This document shows positions 45,836-55,337 of a stretch of 64,000 bases of DNA, in pieces. The notes below the pieces were generated by a model that did not search any database, was not told the origin of the DNA, and saw only the letters and a program-made list of their open reading frames with translations. The position numbers and the translations under genes are program-made. Origin of the DNA: Sphaerotilus uruguayifluvii (GTDB lineage Bacteria > Pseudomonadota > Gammaproteobacteria > Burkholderiales > Burkholderiaceae_C); assembly GCF_013294065.1 (NCBI RefSeq), contig NZ_JABSNM010000011.1:1-64000 (forward strand), given 5' to 3'. The first letter of the stretch is position 1. Each line of letters starts with the position of its first letter.

Positions 45836-47620
45836 GTGATCGCATCGGGGGACAGGACGGAAGCCGGATGGCCGGCAGGGCTGCGGGCCGCGCTGCGGTG
45901 CCTGCTGCTCCTGCTGGCGCTGCTGGCCGGCCTCGGGGCCGTGCGGGCGCAGACCGCCAGCCCGCCCGAGGTGCTGCGGCTGGACTCGCGCGACGGGCCG
46001 GCCCCCGACCTCTGGCGCCACCTGAGGGTGCTGCGCGACGACGCCGGCCGGCTCGACTTCGACACGGCCCGGGCCCTCGCCGGCCAGGCGCAGGCGGCCG
46101 GGACGCCCCGGGCCAACTTCGGCGAATACCCCGGCACGCTCTGGATCTTCCTGGACCTCGAGGTCGGCGCGCAGGCCGCGGGCGAATGGCTGCTCGACGT
46201 CGCCTATCCGGCCCTCGACGAGGTGGACCTGCAGCTGCTGCGCGACGACCGCCCGGTGACCCTGCTGCACACCGGCGACCGCCTGCGCGGCAGCGCGCGT
46301 GCGCTGCTCGCGCGCACCCACCTGCTGCCGCTGTCGCTGCAGGCCGGGCGCCACCGGCTGGTGCTGCGGGTGCACACCTCCGGCAGCCTGATCGCGCCGC
46401 TGCAGCTGGTCGTGCCCGAGGTGCACCGCCGCAGCGAGGAGCGCGCGCAGCTGGTGCAGGGGCTGGCGGCCGGCGTGATGCTGTCGCTGCTGCTGTACAG
46501 CCTGGCGCAGTGGTACAGCCTGCGCGACCGCATGTTCGTCTACTACGGCCTGAGCGTGCTGAGCCTGGGGCTGTTCCAGATCGCCTTCCACGGCATCGGC
46601 ATGCAGCATCTGTGGAGCGAGCATCCCGATCTGGCCGAGCGGCTGCCGCCGGTGTGCGTGCTGCTGGGCATCACCGGCACCTTCCTGTTCGTCGACCGGG
46701 CGCTGGGGATCGCGGAGGTGCTGCCGCGGCTGTCGCGGCTGATGCATGCCGGCGGGCTGGTCTGCGCCGCTGCGGCGCTGCTGGTGCTGTGCGACCTGCT
46801 GAGTTACCGCGACGGGCAGCGCATCGCCAAGGTCCTGGGCCAGCTGCCGACGCTGCTGGCCCTGCCGGTGGCGTGGCGGCGCTGGCGCCAGGGCGATGCG
46901 GCGGCCGGCTACCTGCTGGCGGGCTGGACCGTCTACACCTCCGGCGTGCTGGTGCTGGCGCTGCTGATCAGCGGCCGGCTGCCGGCGACGCCGCTGGTGC
47001 TGCACGGCTTCCAGATCGCGTCGCTGACCGAGATGGTGATGTGGCTGGTGGTCACCGGCGTGCGGGTCGCCGCGCTGCGGCGCGCGGCCGAGCAGGTGCG
47101 CCATGACGGCGAGCGCCTGCGCCGGCTCGCCGAGACGGACGCGCTGACCGGGCTGCTGAACCGGCGCGGCCTGCAGCAGGCGGCCGGCCCGGCGCTGGCG
47201 CGCGCCCGGCCCGGCCACGCGACCGCGCTCTTCCTGCTCGACCTCGACGGCTTCAAGCCGGTCAACGACCGCTTCGGCCACCAGGCCGGCGACCAGGTGC
47301 TGGCCGAGGTCGCGCGCCGGCTGCAGGCCCAGGTGCGCCAGAGCGATCTGGTGGCCCGCATCGGCGGCGACGAGTTCGTCGTGATGGCCACCGGGCTGCC
47401 GGACGAGCCGGCGGCGCTGCGGCTCGGGCAGGCGCTGCTGGACGCGATCGCGCCCGACATCGAGGTGGTGCAGGGCCCGCCCTGCCGGGTCGGCGCGACG
47501 ATCGGCCTGGCGATGGTGCCGGCCGACGGACACGACATCGCCGTGCTGCTCGAGCGCGCCGATCAGGCGATGTACGCGGGCAAGCAGGCCGGCAAGCGGC
47601 AGGTGCGGCGCTTCACCTGA
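45836..47620 (+). CDS. membrane diguanylate cyclase with 7TMR-DISM sensor
   Basis: A 594-residue enzyme that should make cyclic di-GMP. A signal-like helix is followed by a periplasmic 7TMR-DISMED2-type beta-sandwich (about 45-185), seven membrane helices (about 205-410, starting LVQGLAAGVMLSLLLYSLAQWYSL) and a GGDEF domain. The active-site GGDEF is intact at about residues 510-514. The inhibitory RxxD (RQSD) sits five residues before it, so product inhibition is expected. GTG 45836 follows a G-rich ribosome site; an earlier GTG 45803 is possible. Its last eight bases overlap the convergent gspF gene. Confidence 0.9.
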   Translation: MIASGDRTEAGWPAGLRAALRCLLLLLALLAGLGAVRAQTASPPEVLRLDSRDGPAPDLWRHLRVLRDDAGRLDFDTARALAGQAQAAGTPRANFGEYPGTLWIFLDLEVGAQAAGEWLLDVAYPALDEVDLQLLRDDRPVTLLHTGDRLRGSARALLARTHLLPLSLQAGRHRLVLRVHTSGSLIAPLQLVVPEVHRRSEERAQLVQGLAAGVMLSLLLYSLAQWYSLRDRMFVYYGLSVLSLGLFQIAFHGIGMQHLWSEHPDLAERLPPVCVLLGITGTFLFVDRALGIAEVLPRLSRLMHAGGLVCAAAALLVLCDLLSYRDGQRIAKVLGQLPTLLALPVAWRRWRQGDAAAGYLLAGWTVYTSGVLVLALLISGRLPATPLVLHGFQIASLTEMVMWLVVTGVRVAALRRAAEQVRHDGERLRRLAETDALTGLLNRRGLQQAAGPALARARPGHATALFLLDLDGFKPVNDRFGHQAGDQVLAEVARRLQAQVRQSDLVARIGGDEFVVMATGLPDEPAALRLGQALLDAIAPDIEVVQGPPCRVGATIGLAMVPADGHDIAVLLERADQAMYAGKQAGKRQVRRFT

Positions 47621-48839
47621 CGAAGGTGTTGAGCTGGATGATCGGCAGCAGCACCGCCAGCACGATCACCATCACCACGCCGCCCATGCCGACGATCAGC
47701 AGCGGCTCCAGGATGGTCGCGGTCTGCATCGCGCGGCGCTGCACCTCGGCGCCGAGCTGGGTGGCGGCGCGCTGCAGCATCAGCGGCAGCTCGCCGGTCT
47801 GCTCGCCCAGGCGGGCGAACATCGCCAGCAGCCCCGGAAAGCGCTTCTTCGCCGCCAGCGCCGAGGCCAGCGGCGCGCCTTCGCGCACCTGCACCAGCGC
47901 CTCCATCGCGTCGGCGCGCATCGCGCGGTTGGACAGCGTCTCGGCCGCGGCCTGCAGCGCCTTCAGGATTGGCACGCCCGAGCCGGCCAGCATCGCCAGC
48001 GTGCCGGCGAAGCGCGCCGCGTTGTAGCCGCGCGCGAGCCGCCCGACCAGCGGCAGGCGCAGCATCGCCGCATCGAGCCGCTCGCGGGTGGCCTCGTTGC
48101 GGCGCGCCAGCAGCAGCGCGCCGCTCGCGCCGACCAGGGCCAGCAGCAGCGCCCAGCCCCACTGGCGCAGGAAGGCGCTGAGCGCCAGCATCGCGCTGGT
48201 CAGCAGCGGCAGCGCCTTCTTGCTGCCGGCGAAGACCTGCGCGACCTGCGGCACCACGTAGGTCACCAGGAAGATCACGATGACGACCGCCACCACCGAG
48301 ACGATGGCCGGATACAGCGTCGCGCCGATCAGCTTGGCCTTGAGCGCCTGGCGCTCCTCCAGGTCGTCGGCCAGGCGCTCGAGCACCCGGCCGAGCTGGC
48401 CGCTCTGCTCGCCGGCAGCCACCACCGCGCGGTAGACCTCGTCGAACTCGCGCGGCGCGCCGGCCAGCGCACGCGCGAAGGGCGATCCGGCATTGACCTC
48501 GGCGCGCAGGTGCGCGAGCAGCTCGCGCTGGCGCGGGTCCTCGGCCTCGTCGGCCAGCGCGGTCAGCGCGCGCTCCAGCGGCAGGCCGGCGGCCACCAGG
48601 CCGGCGAGCTGGCGCGTCCAGACCGCCAGCGCGGTGGCGTCGAAGACGCGCCGGCGCAGCCGCGAGGCGGTGCCGCCGCTGCCGCCGCCCTCGTCGGCGG
48701 CCGACACCGGCTGCACGTCGAGCGGCACCAGCGCGCGTGCACGCAGCTGGGCGCGGATCGCGCGGGCGCTGTCGCCCTCGAGCAGACCGTTCTGGGTCTT
48801 GCCGCTGGCGTCGAGCGCCTCGAATCGGTAGGCAGGCAT
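47613..48839 (-). CDS. gspF: type II secretion inner-membrane platform protein GspF
   Basis: GspF couples the GspE ATPase to pseudopilus assembly. The 408-residue protein has two T2SSF domains (about 75-200 and 280-400) and three membrane helices: near residues 180-205, a middle one near 225-245 and a C-terminal one. YRFEALDASGKTQNGLLEGDSARAIRAQLR at the N-terminus and RGYNAARFAGTLAMLAGSGVPILKAL are characteristic. It is the last gene of the operon and overlaps the 3' end of the diguanylate cyclase gene by eight bases on the other strand. Confidence 0.96.
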   Translation of the reverse strand: MPAYRFEALDASGKTQNGLLEGDSARAIRAQLRARALVPLDVQPVSAADEGGGSGGTASRLRRRVFDATALAVWTRQLAGLVAAGLPLERALTALADEAEDPRQRELLAHLRAEVNAGSPFARALAGAPREFDEVYRAVVAAGEQSGQLGRVLERLADDLEERQALKAKLIGATLYPAIVSVVAVVIVIFLVTYVVPQVAQVFAGSKKALPLLTSAMLALSAFLRQWGWALLLALVGASGALLLARRNEATRERLDAAMLRLPLVGRLARGYNAARFAGTLAMLAGSGVPILKALQAAAETLSNRAMRADAMEALVQVREGAPLASALAAKKRFPGLLAMFARLGEQTGELPLMLQRAATQLGAEVQRRAMQTATILEPLLIVGMGGVVMVIVLAVLLPIIQLNTFVR

Positions 48840-48854
48840 CAGGCTGGATTCCGG

Positions 48855-50270
48855 TCAGTCCCGCGTCACCCGCAGCAGCTCTTCCATCGAGGTGATGCCG
48901 GCGGCCACCAGCCGCTCGCCGTCCTCGCGCATCGAGCGCAGGCCCGCCCCGCGCGCCGCGGCGATCAGCTCGGACTCGGGCGCGCGCGCATGGATCAGCG
49001 CCTGCACCCGCTCGTCGACCGTCATCAGCTCGTAGACGCCGGTGCGGCCCTTGTAGCCGCTGTGGCCGCAGTGGTCGCAGCCGACCGGATGCCAGCGGCC
49101 GTCCGCGCCCTGGCGGCGGCAGTGCGTGCAGAGCTTGCGCACCAGGCGCTGCGCCAGCACGCCCAGCAGCGACGACGACAGCAGGAAGGGCTCGATGCCC
49201 ATGTCGGTCAGGCGGGTCACCGCGCTGGGCGCGTCGTTGGTGTGCAGCGTCGCCAGCACCAGGTGGCCGGTCAGCGAGGCCTGCACCGCGATCTGCGCCG
49301 TCTCGTGGTCGCGGATCTCGCCGATCATGATCACGTCCGGGTCCTGGCGCAGGATGGCGCGCAGCGCCTTGGCGAAGGTCAGGTCGATCTTGGCGTTGAC
49401 CTGCGTCTGGCCGATGCCGGCGAGCTCGTACTCGACCGGGTCCTCGACCGTCAGCACGTTGGTGGTCGAGGTGTCGACCTGGCCGAGCGCGGCGTAGAGC
49501 GTCGTCGTCTTGCCCGAGCCGGTCGGGCCGGTGACCAGCACGATGCCGTGCGGCTGGGCGATCTGCCGGGTGAAGCCCGCCAGCGTGTCGCCCTGCATGC
49601 CGAGGCCGGTCAGCGAGAACTTCGCCTCGCCCTTGTCGAGCAGGCGCAGCACCGCGCGCTCGCCGTGCACGCCCGGCAGCGTCGAGACGCGCACGTCGAT
49701 CGCCCGCCCGCCGATGCGCAGCGAGATGCGCCCGTCCTGCGGCAGGCGCTTCTCGGCGATGTCGAGCTCGGCCATGATCTTCAGCCGGCTGATGAGGGCC
49801 GCGTGCAGCGCCTTGTTGGGCTGCACGATCTCGCGCAGCGTGCCGTCGACGCGGAAGCGCACCGCCGACGAGCGCTCGTAGGGCTCGATGTGGATGTCGC
49901 TGGCACCGTCCTTGGCGGCCTGCGTCAGCAGCGCGTTGAGCATGCGGATGATGGGCGCGTCGTTGGCGGCCTCCAGCAGGTCCTCGACCGCCGGCAGGTC
50001 CTGCATCATGCGGCTGAGATCGACCGCGCTCTCGACCTCGCCGACGACCGCCGCGGCGCTGGACTCGCCGCCGGCATAGGCCTGGGCGATGCGCTGCGCC
50101 AGCCGCTCGGGCGCCTCCAGCTCGACCGCATCGACCGCGTGCAGGCGCAGGACCTCGGCCAGCGCGGCGCGCGGCGCCTGGGCGTCGGCCCACAGCACCA
50201 GGCGCTCGCCGTCGTCCTCGAGCAGCAGGCGCTGCGACTTGGCCCAGGCGTAGGGCAGGGGATGGCGCAC
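48855..50270 (-). CDS. gspE: type II secretion ATPase GspE
   Basis: GspE is the cytoplasmic hexameric ATPase that drives the pseudopilus. The 471-residue protein has an N1E-type domain, Walker A GPTGSGKTTT near residue 247, the Asp and His boxes, Walker B LRQDPDVIMIGEIRD near 305, and a tetracysteine zinc site (CTHC and CDHC pairs, about 378-400), all intact. The start is a GTG at 50270, chosen because AGGAG lies eight bases upstream and the sequence begins at the usual N-terminus. A longer in-frame opening to 52730 is an antiphase shadow of gspD. Confidence 0.95.
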   Translation of the reverse strand: MRHPLPYAWAKSQRLLLEDDGERLVLWADAQAPRAALAEVLRLHAVDAVELEAPERLAQRIAQAYAGGESSAAAVVGEVESAVDLSRMMQDLPAVEDLLEAANDAPIIRMLNALLTQAAKDGASDIHIEPYERSSAVRFRVDGTLREIVQPNKALHAALISRLKIMAELDIAEKRLPQDGRISLRIGGRAIDVRVSTLPGVHGERAVLRLLDKGEAKFSLTGLGMQGDTLAGFTRQIAQPHGIVLVTGPTGSGKTTTLYAALGQVDTSTTNVLTVEDPVEYELAGIGQTQVNAKIDLTFAKALRAILRQDPDVIMIGEIRDHETAQIAVQASLTGHLVLATLHTNDAPSAVTRLTDMGIEPFLLSSSLLGVLAQRLVRKLCTHCRRQGADGRWHPVGCDHCGHSGYKGRTGVYELMTVDERVQALIHARAPESELIAAARGAGLRSMREDGERLVAAGITSMEELLRVTRD

Positions 50271-50302
50271 GGGACGGGCTCCTTGGCTGGACGTGAGCGG
50301 CT

Positions 50303-52528
50303 TCAGGGCCGGGAGCCGCTGGCGGCCGACGGCGCCGACGCGGGCGCGGCCGCTCGCGCGGGCACGGCCGGCAGCACCGGCGACTCGTTGATGTTGCCCA
50401 GCGTCGCCGAGGGCACCGGCTGGCTGGTCTGCTGGCGCGCGCGGATCGCCTCGTAGCGGTCGAGCGTCAGCGCGGTGGCGTCCTCCTGGGTGCGCATCAC
50501 CACCGGGCGCAGGAAGACCAGCAGATTGGTCTTGACGCGCTTGCGCGAGCCGGACTTGAACAGGTTGCCCACCAGCGGGATCGAGGCCAGGCCGGGCACC
50601 CGGTCCTCGCCGTCGCCGTACTCGTCCTTCAGCAGGCCGCCGAGCACCATGATCTGGCCGTCGTCGACCACGACGGTGGTCTCGATCGCGCTCTTGTCGG
50701 TGGTCGGGCCGCTGGTGGTGCTGGTGCTGACGACGCTGGAGTTCTCCTGGTAGACCTGCATGCGCACCGTGCCGTTCTCGCCGATCTGCGGCTTCAGGCG
50801 CAGCGTCAGGCCGACGTCCTTGCGCTCGATGGTCTGGAACGGGTTGGCCGAGTTGCTGCTCGAGCCGGTGCCGGTGAAGCTGCCGGTGACGAAGGGCACG
50901 TTCTGGCCGATGACGATCTTGGCCTCCTCGTTGTCGAGCGCGACCAGATTGGGCGTCGACAGCACGTTGGCGCCGGCCTCGGACTCCAGGAAGCGCGCCA
51001 GCGCGCCCAGCGTGTAGACGCCGTTGATCGCCTGGATCAGGCCGATGTTCAGGCCGTTGCCCAGCAGGCCGGAGGCGCTGCCGCCGCTGGCCAGCGCGGC
51101 GCCGGCGGTGGTCGACAGGTCGAGGATGTTGCCGGTCTTGCTGCCGTAGTTCGTGCCGGCGACCAGGCCGTACTTGTCGCCGTTCTTGCCCAGCAGGCCC
51201 TGCCACTGGAAGCCGAACTCGGCCGTCTTGCTCGCGTCGATCTTGACGATCATCGACTCGACGTAGACCTGGGCGCGGCGGGCGTCGAGCTGGTCGATGA
51301 CGGCGCGCAGCTGGCGGTACATCGGCTCCGGTGCGGTGATGATCAGCGCGTTGGTGGCCGGGTCGGCCTGGATGAAGCCGCCGGTCGACGGGCTGGCCGC
51401 GGCGCTGACCGGGCTGGTCGACTGGGGCGAGGCGGTGCTGCCGGACTGGCCCGTCATCGCGGCGATGCCGCCGCCCTGCGCCAGGCCCGCGCCCGAGCCG
51501 CCCGAGCCGCCCGACAGCCCGCCGGAGGCCTGCCCGCCCGCGCTGCCGCCGCCGGCGCCATAGGCCGCGCGCAGCACGGTGGCCAGGCGGGTCGCGTCGG
51601 CGTTCTTCAGGTAGACGACCCGGATGTTGCCGGCCGCCTCGGCGCCGGTGGCCGGCTGGTCGAGCTTGGCGATGACCGAGCGCACGGCGGCCAGCCGCGC
51701 GGCGTTGGGTGCGCGGATCAGCAGCGAGTTGGTGCGCGCGTCGGCCAGCACCGAGACCGCGCCGCCGGTGGTGGCCGGCGCCGCGCCGGGCGTGCCGCCG
51801 GCCGAGCTGTCGGCGAAGCGCTGCACCATCTGCGCGATGTCGGAGGCCACCGCGTGCCGCACCGGCACCACCTCGACGTCGGTGGCCGCCGGCGTGTCCA
51901 GCGCCGCGATGATCTTGGCGATGCGCTGCAGGTTGTCGGCGTAGTCGGTGATGACCAGCGTGTTGTTGCCGGGGTTGGCGTTGATGGTGTTGTTCGGCGT
52001 GATCAGCGGGCGCAGCACCGTCACCAGGTTGTTGACGTTCTCGTGCTTCAGGCTGAAGACCTGCGTCAGGATCTGGTCGCCGCCGCGCACCACCTGGCCG
52101 ACCGAGACGGTGCCGGTCTGCAGCTTGGCCTCGGCCTCCGGCACGATCTTCAGCAGCCCCGAGACCTCGACGATGGTGAAGCCCAGGCCGCGCAGCGCGG
52201 ACATGAAGTTCAGGAAGGCCTCGCGCTCGGTCAGCGGCTGCTCGCTGTAGAGCGTCATCTGCCCGCGCACCCGCGGGTCGACGACGATCTGGCGCTTGAC
52301 GATCGCCGCCATCGCGCGCGCGACCGCGTCGATCTCGGCGTTGACGAAGTTGACCGTCACCTTCGGGCCGCTGCTGGCGGCGGCGGCGGCGGCGCGGCGC
52401 GCGGCGCCCTGCTGGGCCTGCGCGTCGGCGGCCGGGAGGGCGAGACCGCCGATCGCGGTCAGGCCGGCCAGGGCGGCGGCCAGCAGGCGCTGCGGCACGG
52501 GGGGGCGGAGGCACGGCTTCATGGTCAT
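50303..52528 (-). CDS. gspD: type II secretion outer-membrane secretin GspD
   Basis: GspD forms the outer-membrane channel. The 741-residue precursor has a signal peptide (about 1-37, ending in DAQAQ), N0 (VTVNFVNAEIDAVARAMAAI), then N1-N3 domains with the repeated ALDTPAATDVEVVPVRHA-type pattern. The secretin domain lies near residues 450-640, with VPFVTGSFTGTGSS and VPGLASIPLVGNLFKS. A Gly/Ser-rich insert (about 324-370) lies in N3. No lipobox is seen, so a separate pilotin may be dispensable. ATG 52528 overlaps the gspN stop (ATGA). Confidence 0.95.
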   Translation of the reverse strand: MTMKPCLRPPVPQRLLAAALAGLTAIGGLALPAADAQAQQGAARRAAAAAASSGPKVTVNFVNAEIDAVARAMAAIVKRQIVVDPRVRGQMTLYSEQPLTEREAFLNFMSALRGLGFTIVEVSGLLKIVPEAEAKLQTGTVSVGQVVRGGDQILTQVFSLKHENVNNLVTVLRPLITPNNTINANPGNNTLVITDYADNLQRIAKIIAALDTPAATDVEVVPVRHAVASDIAQMVQRFADSSAGGTPGAAPATTGGAVSVLADARTNSLLIRAPNAARLAAVRSVIAKLDQPATGAEAAGNIRVVYLKNADATRLATVLRAAYGAGGGSAGGQASGGLSGGSGGSGAGLAQGGGIAAMTGQSGSTASPQSTSPVSAAASPSTGGFIQADPATNALIITAPEPMYRQLRAVIDQLDARRAQVYVESMIVKIDASKTAEFGFQWQGLLGKNGDKYGLVAGTNYGSKTGNILDLSTTAGAALASGGSASGLLGNGLNIGLIQAINGVYTLGALARFLESEAGANVLSTPNLVALDNEEAKIVIGQNVPFVTGSFTGTGSSSNSANPFQTIERKDVGLTLRLKPQIGENGTVRMQVYQENSSVVSTSTTSGPTTDKSAIETTVVVDDGQIMVLGGLLKDEYGDGEDRVPGLASIPLVGNLFKSGSRKRVKTNLLVFLRPVVMRTQEDATALTLDRYEAIRARQQTSQPVPSATLGNINESPVLPAVPARAAAPASAPSAASGSRP

Positions 52529-53442
52529 CCGATCGAGAGCAGGGACCGCGCGCCCTGGCGCCGTCCGATGATGTTGAGCAGGTTGTCGAGCGCGGGGCGC
52601 TCGGCCTCGCGCGCGCTGGCCTCGCCGCGCAGGCGCAGGCCGCCGGCACCCCAGCTGCCGCTGGCGCCGAGCTGCAGCGGTCCGTCGAGGGTCTCGAGCT
52701 GGACGGCGGCGGTGCCGGCCTGCGCCGCATCGCTGCCGACCGTCAGCCGGTAGCTGCCCAGCCGCGGCAGCGTCGTCAGCCGCGACGACAGGTCGCGCAT
52801 CTCCAGCGTGGCCGAGCCGTTCATCGCGAAGCGGCCGCGCGCCCAGGCCAGCTGCAGGCCGTGCGCGTCGAGCTGCATCGAGCCGCCCGGGCGCATCGTG
52901 TTGAACGGCGTGCCCAGGCCGACCAGCCAGGCGGCCGGCCACTGGCCGACGCGGCTGCCGCCCTGCGCGGGATCGGGCAGCACCTGCACCTCGATCCGGC
53001 CCAGGCCGGGGCGCACGCCCAGCCGCGGCTCGCCGGCCAGGCAGCAGTCGTGGCGCAGCGCGAGCTGCGCCGACAGCCCCGACAGGCTCAGCCGCCAGCC
53101 GATGCGCCCGGGCAGGGCCATCGCGTCGCGGCTGCCGGGGCCGGCGGTCAGCACCAGCACCGCGTCGCCCGACCACAGCGTGCCGCGCGCGTCGGCCAGC
53201 ACCACCCGGTCGCGCGTGGCGGCCGCGACCGCCCGCGCCAGCCACGGCGCCGGCGCGGCCACCGGCAGCACGACCAGCGCGCCGCACAGCGCGCCGGCCG
53301 CGGCCCAGTGCCGGCTGGCGCGCGCCTGCGCGACCCAGCCGCTGCCCGAGCGCATCAGCGTGTCGCCGAAGGCCGAGGGCGGTCCGGCGCTGGGCTGGTA
53401 GGTCGGGCGCCAGCGCGGCATCTTCGGTTCGGGTCGGCCCAT
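52525..53442 (-). CDS. gspN: type II secretion protein GspN
   Basis: GspN is an accessory inner-membrane/periplasmic component found in some T2SS operons. The 305-residue protein has a cytoplasmic head, one membrane helix (about 44-65) and a periplasmic beta-rich domain with DARGTLWSGDAVLVL and LPGRIGWRLSLSGLSAQLALRHDCC, as in the T2SSN family. Its identity is supported more by family pattern and place between gspM and gspD than by catalytic motifs. Start ATG 53442 lies 20 bases after the gspM stop. Confidence 0.85.
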   Translation of the reverse strand: MGRPEPKMPRWRPTYQPSAGPPSAFGDTLMRSGSGWVAQARASRHWAAAGALCGALVVLPVAAPAPWLARAVAAATRDRVVLADARGTLWSGDAVLVLTAGPGSRDAMALPGRIGWRLSLSGLSAQLALRHDCCLAGEPRLGVRPGLGRIEVQVLPDPAQGGSRVGQWPAAWLVGLGTPFNTMRPGGSMQLDAHGLQLAWARGRFAMNGSATLEMRDLSSRLTTLPRLGSYRLTVGSDAAQAGTAAVQLETLDGPLQLGASGSWGAGGLRLRGEASAREAERPALDNLLNIIGRRQGARSLLSIG

Positions 53443-53462
53443 CGTCCTGGCTCCGCCCGGTC

Positions 53463-53978
53463 TCACTGCGGCGGCGCCAGCGTCAGCACGACGCTGCCGC
53501 TGTAGCCGTTGCCGATGCGCCCGAGCTGGGCCTCGACGACACGCGCCCGCGCGGCGCTGCGCACCTCGTCGAGCCAGGCCGCCAGCGCCGCCGGCTCGAT
53601 CGCGGTGAACTGCACGGTGATGCGCTCGCCGCTGCCCTGCAGCTTCGCCACCGCGCCCAGGCGCTGGGTGGCCGACTGCAGCGCGGCTTCGGCCTGGGGC
53701 GGCGCCACCGGCGGCTGCGCGCGCAGCTCGCCGGCCTCGGCAGCCAGATGGCGCATGCGCGCGAGCCGGGTGTCGATCTCGGCCAGCCGTGCCGGCGCGC
53801 TCGACAGGCTGCGCAGCGCCGGCGCGACCGCCACGCTCCACAGCAGGAACAGGCCGAGCGCCAGCGCGGCCAGCCCGAGGCCGACGCGCTCGCGCGGGGC
53901 CAGCGTCAGCCAGCGCTGGCGCAGCGGCTCGGCCTGGCGGCGCAGGGTCTCGAACGGGGAGGGGGAGTCCTTGGGCAT
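53463..53978 (-). CDS. gspM: type II secretion protein GspM
   Basis: GspM is a bitopic inner-membrane protein that stabilises GspL. The 171-residue protein has a cytoplasmic head with PRERVGLG, a membrane helix at about 33-53, a coiled-coil stretch (LAEIDTRLARMRHLAAEAGELRAQ) and a ferredoxin-like periplasmic domain. Length and topology are normal. ATG 53978 lies 26 bases after gspL. Longer frames upstream are shadows of gspL. Confidence 0.88.
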   Translation of the reverse strand: MPKDSPSPFETLRRQAEPLRQRWLTLAPRERVGLGLAALALGLFLLWSVAVAPALRSLSSAPARLAEIDTRLARMRHLAAEAGELRAQPPVAPPQAEAALQSATQRLGAVAKLQGSGERITVQFTAIEPAALAAWLDEVRSAARARVVEAQLGRIGNGYSGSVVLTLAPPQ

Positions 53979-54004
53979 CGTCTCGTCGGTCGGCGGGAAG
54001 GACT

Positions 54005-55234
54005 TCAGCGGCGCTCGGTGCGGGCGCGGCCGAGCGTGACCTGCTCGCCGCCGCCGTCCAGCAGCCAGCCGGCCGGCGCCAGCGTCGAGCGCATCTGCTC
54101 GAGCTGCTCGGGCGGCAGGCCCGGCGCGCCCAGGCGCAGCTGGCCCGGCTCGAAGGCGATCGTCTGCGGCGCGCGGCCCTCGGGCCAGACGCTGGCGGCG
54201 ACCTGCAGCAGCGTCTCGAGGTCGCCGTCGCCGGCGCGGCCGGCACGGGTGCGCAGCATCTCGTTCTCGCGCTCCATCTGCACCGGCGCGTCGAGCACCG
54301 CGCGCACCTGCGGATGGGTGCGCGTCAGGATCTGGGTCATCTCGGTGCGGCGGTCGCGCAGCTCGCGCTCCTGCAGCCAGGCCCAGGCGTTCAGTCCGGC
54401 GATCTGCGCCGCGACCAGCCCGACCAGGCCGAGCCGCACCGGCCGCCAGCCCGGCGTCATGAAGCGCCGCCAGGCCTCGCGCAGCTGCGCCAGCCCGCGG
54501 TGGCGCGGCGCCAGCTCGAACTGGCGCAGGTTCCACGGGCTCTGCGCGGCCGCCAGCAGCAGGTCGGCCTGGCCGGTGACCTGCACCGGCTGGCCGAGCC
54601 AGCGTTCGGCCGGCGCGGCCGCGGCCGGCTCGGCGGTCCACATCGTGTCGCCCGGCAGCGGCTCGGGCAGCAGCGCGCGCGACAGCGAGCCCGCCAGCGG
54701 CCAGGTCGACACGCCCTGCGCGTCGACCCAGCTCAGCCGCGGCTGCGGCGGCTCGTCGAGCGGATCGGCATGGAAATGGCCGCGCGCCAGCGTGTCGGGC
54801 CACAGCGCCGGCACGATGCGGTCGACCGGCCGGCCGGCGCCCTCGACCAGCGCGAGCTGCGCGACGAGCCAGTCGCGGTCGGTCACCGCCAGCCAGCCGG
54901 GCTCGCCCGCCTGCGCGTCCGGCGCGGCGGCCAGGTGCAGCGTGTCGGTCTCGTCGAGCAGCGCCTCCTCGGCCAGGCCGGCCAGCGCCGCGCGCAGCCG
55001 CGCCGCCGGCGCCTTCGGCCAGTCGAGACGGTGGAAGGCCACGTCGGTGATGGCGCAGACGGCCACCGTCGTGCCGGCCTGCGGCAGCAGCGCCGCGGCG
55101 CAGCGGCCCTCGGACTGCACGGTGCGGCCGTCCGGACTCAGCACCCAGGCCAGTTCGGGCGCGGGCGCCGCGGTCGTGCGGGTCTGCGGATGCAGGCGCG
55201 GACGGGCGGGCAGCTGGATGACGAGCAGGCTCAT
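54005..55234 (-). CDS. gspL: type II secretion protein GspL
   Basis: GspL links the cytoplasmic ATPase to the inner-membrane platform. The 409-residue protein has an actin-like cytoplasmic domain (about 1-240), one membrane helix near 265-285 (VRLGLVGLVAAQIAGLNAWAW) and a periplasmic ferredoxin-like domain that pairs with GspM. Sequence conservation is low, as always in this family, but position before gspM and topology are convincing. A 103-base gap separates it from gspK. Confidence 0.9.
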   Translation of the reverse strand: MSLLVIQLPARPRLHPQTRTTAAPAPELAWVLSPDGRTVQSEGRCAAALLPQAGTTVAVCAITDVAFHRLDWPKAPAARLRAALAGLAEEALLDETDTLHLAAAPDAQAGEPGWLAVTDRDWLVAQLALVEGAGRPVDRIVPALWPDTLARGHFHADPLDEPPQPRLSWVDAQGVSTWPLAGSLSRALLPEPLPGDTMWTAEPAAAAPAERWLGQPVQVTGQADLLLAAAQSPWNLRQFELAPRHRGLAQLREAWRRFMTPGWRPVRLGLVGLVAAQIAGLNAWAWLQERELRDRRTEMTQILTRTHPQVRAVLDAPVQMERENEMLRTRAGRAGDGDLETLLQVAASVWPEGRAPQTIAFEPGQLRLGAPGLPPEQLEQMRSTLAPAGWLLDGGGEQVTLGRARTERR

Positions 55235-55337
55235 TCGGGATGGGAAGGATGTCGGGCCGATTGTAGGGGGGCGGGCCGGGGCGAACTGTGACCGGGCGTG
55301 GTATCTGCCTCGTGAACCGGTGCCCTGTCGCCCGCCG

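Noticed and set aside
45664-46137. N-terminal extension of the AAA protein to 46137
   Set aside because: Lies opposite the diguanylate cyclase 5' end, shows Arg/Ser/Pro-rich shadow translation, and the ATG at 45663 has a good ribosome site.
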